NCBI GenBank assembly: GCA_963383645.1
Contig: OY726576.1
Coordinates: 14,805,486 to 14,869,485 of the forward strand
DNA: 64,000 nucleotides
Origin: Muscardinus avellanarius
Lineage: Eukaryota; Chordata; Mammalia; Rodentia; Gliridae
Direction: 5' to 3'
Below the pieces are notes generated by a model. The model saw nothing but the letters and a program-made list of their open reading frames with translations, ran no database searches and was not told where the DNA came from. Every line of letters starts with the position of its first letter. Within the stretch, counting starts at the first letter, position 1. Below, in pieces: positions 59,708 through 64,000 of this stretch. A program made the translations under genes and the position numbers.

Positions 59708-59835
59708 GCAGGAATTCTAAGTGTGGTCCAGGGGCGTTTCAGGGGTCTGAGACTCTTTGAGGGGGTCTGCGAGGTTAAGACTATATTTAGAATAACATTA
59801 GACTTTCTGCCTTTGTTTCTACCCAGAACTGAATA
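59708..59835 (+). repeat. Ancient hAT-type DNA transposon relic (family tentative)
   Basis: CTAAGTGTGGTCCAGGGGCG, then GGGGTCTGCGAGGTTAAGAC and TAGAATAACATTAGAC. I recognise the pattern as an old non-autonomous DNA transposon but am not sure which. Confidence 0.4.
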
Positions 59836-59856
59836 TTCTGCATCTATATGTCCAGA

Positions 59857-59994
59857 AGCTGGGCACAGTGGTGCACACCTGTAATCCCAGTACTTGGGGA
59901 GGCTGACACAGGAGGATTGCAGGTTTGAGGCCAGCCTCAATAACTTAGTGAGACCCTCAGTAACTTAGGAACACCTTGTTTCAAAATAAAAATA
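59857..59994 (+). mobile_element. B1-type SINE, ID half displaced
   Basis: AGCTGGGCACAGTGGTGCAC to TTGTTTCAAAATAAAAATAA. Its ID half may be one of the two isolated halves at 60232-60394. Confidence 0.82.
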
Positions 59995-59996
59995 AA

Positions 59997-60186
59997 GTTA
60001 GACATGGTGGCGCACGCCTAGAACCCCAGAATTTGGGAGGCTGAGACAGGAAGATCACAGGTTCAAGGACAGCCTCAGCTACTCAGTGAGGCCCTCTGCC
60101 ACTTAGTGAGACTCTGTTTCAAAATAAAAAAAAAATAAAAATGTAGCTAGGAGGTAGAATCCCCCTGGGTTCCATCCCCAGTAACA
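59997..60186 (+). mobile_element. B1-dID SINE
   Basis: AGACATGGTGGCGCACGCCT to CCATCCCCAGTAACAC. Confidence 0.9.
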
Positions 60187-60187
60187 C

Positions 60188-60190
60188 AAA

Positions 60191-60225
<35 letters not shown>

Positions 60226-60229
60226 ATAG
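60188..60229 (+). repeat. (AAAT)n microsatellite
   Basis: About ten units, the tail of the preceding SINE. Confidence 0.95.
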
Positions 60230-60231
60230 AA

Positions 60232-60394
60232 AAAAATAGGGCTAGGGATGTAGCTCAGAGATAGAATGCTCCTGCATTCAAACCCTAGTACCACAAAATG
60301 AAAAAATAAGTAAATAAATGAATAAAATAAAAAAGGCTGGTGGTATAGCTTGGAGGTAGAATTAATGCCCCTGGACTCAATCCCTAGTACAAGA
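60232..60394 (+). mobile_element. Two isolated ID halves in tandem
   Basis: One at 60232-60297 (TAGGGATGTAGCTCAGAGAT) and one at 60333-60394 (GGTATAGCTTGGAGGTAGAA), separated by an A-rich spacer. Confidence 0.75.
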
Positions 60395-60438
60395 AATAAA
60401 TAAACAAAAAATTAAAAAGAGAGAGAGAGAGAAAGAGA

Positions 60439-60635
60439 GCCGGGCAGGGTGGCACACGCTTGTAATCCCAGCATTTGGGAGGCTGAAACGGGAGGATTGT
60501 GATTCGTGGCCAGCCTCAGCTCCTTAGTGAGGCCCTTTGCAGCCTCAGTGAGACCCTGTTTCAAAATAAAGAATAAAAAATAGAGCTGGGGGGTGTAGCT
60601 TGAAGGTGGAATGTCCCTGGGTTCTATTCCCAGTA

Positions 60636-60636
<1 letters not shown>
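60439..60636 (+). mobile_element. B1-dID SINE, group A
   Basis: GCCGGGCAGGGTGGCACACG to CTATTCCCAGTACTAC, preceded by a short GA repeat. Confidence 0.93.

Positions 60637-60684
<48 letters not shown>
60637..60684 (+). repeat. (CA)n microsatellite at an ID tail
   Basis: About 23 units extending the 3' tail of the preceding plus-oriented SINE. Confidence 0.97.
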
Positions 60685-60687
<3 letters not shown>

Positions 60688-60855
60688 GAAAAATAAACTC
60701 ATCTAGAGATTACAATGCAGGGGCAGATATGAGGGTCTAGTTGTCTATCAAGTGAAATATTAAAGAGATTTGCAGAAATATAGAACAATGCCACTCTTCT
60801 CACTACTGGGTTTATTTTTTGGAAAATACAATACATATATATATGTATGTATGTA

Positions 60856-61032
60856 TTGTTACTGAGGGTGGAGCCCAGGGCATTCTACCTCCAAGCTCCA
60901 TCCCCCAGCGCTATTTATTTATTTACTTATTTATTATTTGAAACAGGCTCGCTCTCAGTTGCTGAGGCTGGCCTCGAACCTGTGATCAGCTTCCCCAGTA
61001 CTGGGATTGCAGGTTTCTCTACCACGCCCGGC
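60856..61032 (-). mobile_element. B1-dID SINE
   Basis: ATTGTTACTGAGGGTGGAGC to CTACCACGCCCGGC. Confidence 0.9.
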
Positions 61033-61324
61033 TTCTGGGCCTCCTAAAGCACAGACAGTTGGTCCTACTCTGTGTTTCCACTTCAGGACTTTTGGGGTAA
61101 CTCAAGAATTTGCTTTTCTAACAAGTTTTTAATGGACGCTGCCACTTCTGGTTTGGAAACCACACTGTGTAACAGTCTCAATAAGTCGTGTAAGCAGAAC
61201 TAAAGTGTTCTGATCCGCGTACAAACAGATTTCAGATGAAATGGCTTCTTTTGTTTATTTGGTGTTTTTTTTTCCTTCAAAATTCACAGAATTTTGGGTT
61301 TTAAGACAGCTGAGTTCTGCTTAT

Positions 61325-61420
61325 TTATCTTGGTTTTAATTGCGGTAAAAAGAACATACAACATGAAACCATCTTCATCATTTTTAACTGTCGAGGTCGG
61401 GAGTGTTAAGCGTGTCCAAG
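61325..61420. repeat. L1-related relic (orientation uncertain)
   Basis: TTTTAATTGCGGTAAAAAGA, then ATACAACATGAAACCATC and CATTTTTAACTGTCG, resembles a common L1M-associated motif. Confidence 0.4.
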
Positions 61421-61424
61421 GATG

Positions 61425-61875
61425 GCTGGGTCCTGTTTCTCTCAATTCGTTAATTCCACTTCAGACGGTAAGAAGTCCAGGCAACAGCAGACCCGCTCCG
61501 TCCTGGCCGGGGACGGCGGACGAGGTTCACCCTGAGACACCATAAACGCAGACCAGAGCTGGGCTGGGGAATGGCAGGCCATTTGTCAGAACAGAAGGTC
61601 AGGCCCGCCGCCTCTGCTGGAGCACATCTTGAGCAATGGCCGCTTCTCCCCCGAATGCCGAATGCCGGAAGGTCTCAGAAATGAGCAGAACCAGATCTTG
61701 AGGAGTTGGGGGCGGGGCGTCGGATGCACAAACCGTGAAGATTGGCTTTGTCGTGGGGCATCTGGACCCCAAGCAAGCACACGGTTCTCTCCCCCGAGGT
61801 CACCAGTGGTTTAATCTCTAGGAAATTTGAGCCTGACACTTCAGGTTTGGTGAGAACAGTCATAGTGTAGAGAAA
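61425..61875. other. Unique sequence, nothing recognised
   Basis: No gene or mobile element recognised. Confidence 0.3.
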
Positions 61876-61878
61876 GAT

Positions 61879-62000
61879 GGCGGGGTGGCACAAGCCCGTA
61901 ATCCCAGTGCTTGGGAGGTTGAGGCAGGAGAATTGCAGGTTTGAGGCCAGTCTTAGCAACTTGGAAGCTCCCATTTCAAAATAAAAGAAGGGAGAAAGAA

Positions 62001-62088
<88 letters not shown>

Positions 62089-62146
62089 AAGAGGGCAGGG
62101 GGTATAGCTTGGAGGTAGAATGTCCAAGAGTTTCATCCCCGGTGTC
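61879..62146 (+). mobile_element. B1-dID SINE split by a (GA)n expansion
   Basis: B1 half 61879-61983, a GA/GAAA repeat over 61991-62092 in the linker, and ID half 62096-62146. Confidence 0.85.
61991..62092 (+). repeat. (GA)n microsatellite inside the SINE linker
   Basis: About 100 bp, interrupted by a few GAAA units. Confidence 0.96.
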
Positions 62147-62149
62147 CCC

Positions 62150-62390
62150 CTAAAAGAGCAAGAAAGCTGTGTTCTTAGTGATGCCCCCCAGCAGTTCGCA
62201 GCCCACTTCCACAGCACTCACATCTGGACTCACTGACATCACGTCCAGCCGCGCTGGCCTCACACACGGACGGCGCATCGGAGCCTGTTTCTAGGAAGCT
62301 GGACTTGGCCAGAGAAATGCCTGGGCGGTGACTGCGGCTGTACGCTGGTTGGGCCTTCACCGAATGGCATCAGTCATCAAGACCTTTCCC
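62150..62390. other. Unique sequence, nothing recognised
   Basis: No gene or mobile element recognised. Confidence 0.3.
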
Positions 62391-62395
62391 TGCAA

Positions 62396-62594
62396 GCCAG
62401 GCGTGGTGGCGCACGCTTGTCATCCCCGCGCTTGGGAGGCAGAGACAGGAGGATCGCGCAGGTTCGAAGCCAGCCGCGCTAGCTTAGGAGACCCTGTTTC
62501 CAAATAAAAATGTAAAAATAGGTCTGGGAGTGTAGCCCGGAGGTAGAAGGGCTTCCAGGAACCCCAGTACCTCTAGGAACCCCAGTACCACCGC
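62396..62594 (+). mobile_element. B1-dID SINE, group B, with duplicated 3' end
   Basis: GCCAGGCGTGGTGGCGCACG to the ID half. The terminal AGGAACCCCAGTACC is present twice in tandem. Confidence 0.93.
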
Positions 62595-62989
62595 CAAAAT
62601 CAAACAAACAAACCAACCTTTCTCTGCCTGTGAATTTTTCAGTCGGTTTTTATTTTGTCTCCTTTTGAAATAAAGTTGATAGGTCACTGGAGGTAAGTTT
62701 AGAACCCGCACAAGAGAAGCTATCAAATGTCAGTGCAAATCAACGCCTCCCCGCGACGCCATGCTGGCCTCCCCTGGGCCAGCTCAAGCCTCTGCAGAGG
62801 GAGGGCTGCTTGTACAGGGAGGCTTAGCCTGGAGCCCGCCCGCCCTGGCAGCGCGTGCCCGTGTCTGTGCCCGTGTGGCACGGGTTCTTTTCGGGGGTAG
62901 AATAGATTGGGTTCTCCAAGAGATCTCATAGGAAGTGATAGACTTGGCTGGGTCTGTAAGCTCTCTCACTGAGGTGGTTACTTCAAACT

Positions 62990-63078
62990 TTCTTTCCTTC
63001 TTTCTTCCTTTTCTTTCTTCTTTCTTCCTTCCTTCCTTCCTTCCTTCCTTCCTTTCTTTCCTTTCTTTCTTTCTTTTT
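62990..63078 (+). repeat. (TTCC)n/(TTTC)n microsatellite
   Basis: About 90 bp of CTTT/CTTCC units running into a minus-oriented ID half. Confidence 0.95.
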
Positions 63079-63084
63079 TTTGTG

Positions 63085-63228
63085 GGTCTGGGGATGGAAC
63101 CAGGGGCATTCTACCTCTGAGCTCCATCCCAGCCCTATTTTTTTATTCTTTAGTTTGAAACAGGGTCTCACTGAGTTGCAAAGAGCCTCACTAAGTAGCT
63201 GAGGGTTCCACCCCCAGTACCACACACA
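63085..63228. mobile_element. Head-to-head chimeric SINE
   Basis: A minus-oriented ID plus partial B1 (to CACTAAGTAGCTGAGG, about 63205) joins directly to a plus-oriented ID end (TTCCACCCCCAGTACCACAC). Confidence 0.75.
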
Positions 63229-63289
63229 CAAAAATTAAGTGTATTTAGTGCCTGGCAGGCAGCAAGCGCTAGCTTCTTTTCTCTCCGTT

Positions 63290-64000
63290 TTCAAATAGAC
63301 TATTTTGAGCACTTTTTTTAGGTCCACAGAAATACTGAGTAAGGTTCAGAGATTTCCCACGTAGGTTCTGTTTCTAGATCCGCCCTCCCCCAGCCACCAG
63401 CATCCCAAACCACAACAGTGCATTTGAAATGGACATGGGTACAGACAGCATCGCCACTCGGGCTCCACGGCGTATTGTAGGGTTCACTCTTGGTGTTTTA
63501 GACTCGCTGGGTTTGGGCCAGTGTATAATGATGTGTATCCAGCATGGTGGTGTCTTGGGCTATTTCACTATGTAAAAGTTCTCTGCACCCTCCCTACTCC
63601 TCCATCTTTCCCCTCAACCCTGGCAAACACCGGTACTTCTGCTTTCTCCGCATTCGCCTCTTCAGGTATGTCAGACGGTTGGAATCACACCGAATGCAGC
63701 CTTTTCAGTTTGGCTTATTTCATTTAGTAATATACATTCAAGTTTCCTGCATCTGTTTTCATGACTTGAGAACTTGTTTTATCTTAGTGCCGAATGATAT
63801 TCCATTGTCTGGATTTATTTATCCACAGTTCATCTGCTCACCTGCTGATGGACATCTTGGTTGCTTCCATATTTTGGCAGTTCTGAATCAAGTTGCAAGA
63901 AACATCCACATTCAGGGTTTTGTGTGGATGCAAACTTTTCAGTTCCTTTGGGTAAAAAGCAAGAACTATGATTGCTACATCGTTTGGTAATAGAGCATGT
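63290..64000 (-). mobile_element. L1M-type LINE, continues past the window
   Basis: The plus strand reads GGTTGGAATCACACCGAATG, GATATTCCATTGTCTGGATT, CATCTTGGTTGCTTCCATAT and GGTTTTGTGTGGATGCAAAC in order. This is the antisense of a well-known L1M 3' segment, so the element is on the minus strand. It is diverged, with no open reading frame of note. Confidence 0.8.

Noticed and set aside
63544..63990. 148-residue plus-strand open frame at the right end
   Set aside because: It is the antisense of an L1 3' segment and has no protein homology.

Overview
The window is mammalian nuclear DNA, most likely from a squirrel-family rodent (Sciuridae: ground squirrel, marmot or tree squirrel). The main clue is the dominant repeat, a roughly 200-bp dimeric SINE whose left half is 7SL-derived (B1-like) and whose right half is a tRNA-derived ID element. 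That arrangement is the B1-dID SINE known from sciurid and glirid rodents. Older mammalian repeats (L1M, L2, MIR, MER5A) lie beneath it. The exact species cannot be read from this sequence.

The only protein-coding gene I can support is STK35 (CLIK1), a serine/threonine kinase on the minus strand. Its CpG-island promoter and first two coding exons lie at about 39.5-41.3 kb. Exon 1 (40919-40695) and exon 2 (40183-39625) are separated by a 511-bp intron. A 14.2-kb intron follows, then exon 3 (25451-24703), which carries most of the kinase domain and the stop codon. All joints have GT/AG borders and compatible phases, and together they give an intact 498-residue protein. Exon 3 ends in a strong splice donor 36 nt after the stop codon, so the 3'UTR is probably spliced. 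A convincing minus-strand polyadenylation site at about 0.87 kb, embedded in 3'UTR-like sequence, is the proposed end of the transcript. This would make the gene about 40 kb long, similar to human STK35.

Layout: 1-860, flank beyond the proposed poly(A) site; 868 to about 4.2 kb, inferred terminal non-coding exon; 4.2-24.7 kb, inferred last intron, GC-rich and poor in SINEs, with L2 and MIR relics; 24.7-25.45 kb, exon 3; 25.45-39.6 kb, intron 2 with a nested SINE cluster at 35.2-35.9 kb; 39.6-41.3 kb, exons 2 and 1 and the promoter; 41.3-64 kb, gene-free upstream DNA saturated with SINEs, microsatellites, L1 relics, a split MER5A transposon and a U6 snRNA pseudogene. An L1 runs off the right end.

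I found no new multi-gene system. The most unusual features are the predicted 3'UTR intron just below the usual nonsense-mediated-decay distance, an exact NRF1-type site beside that splice donor, a nearly back-to-back inverted SINE pair in intron 2, two diagnostic SINE subfamilies in nested insertions, and microsatellites grown from ID-element tails.
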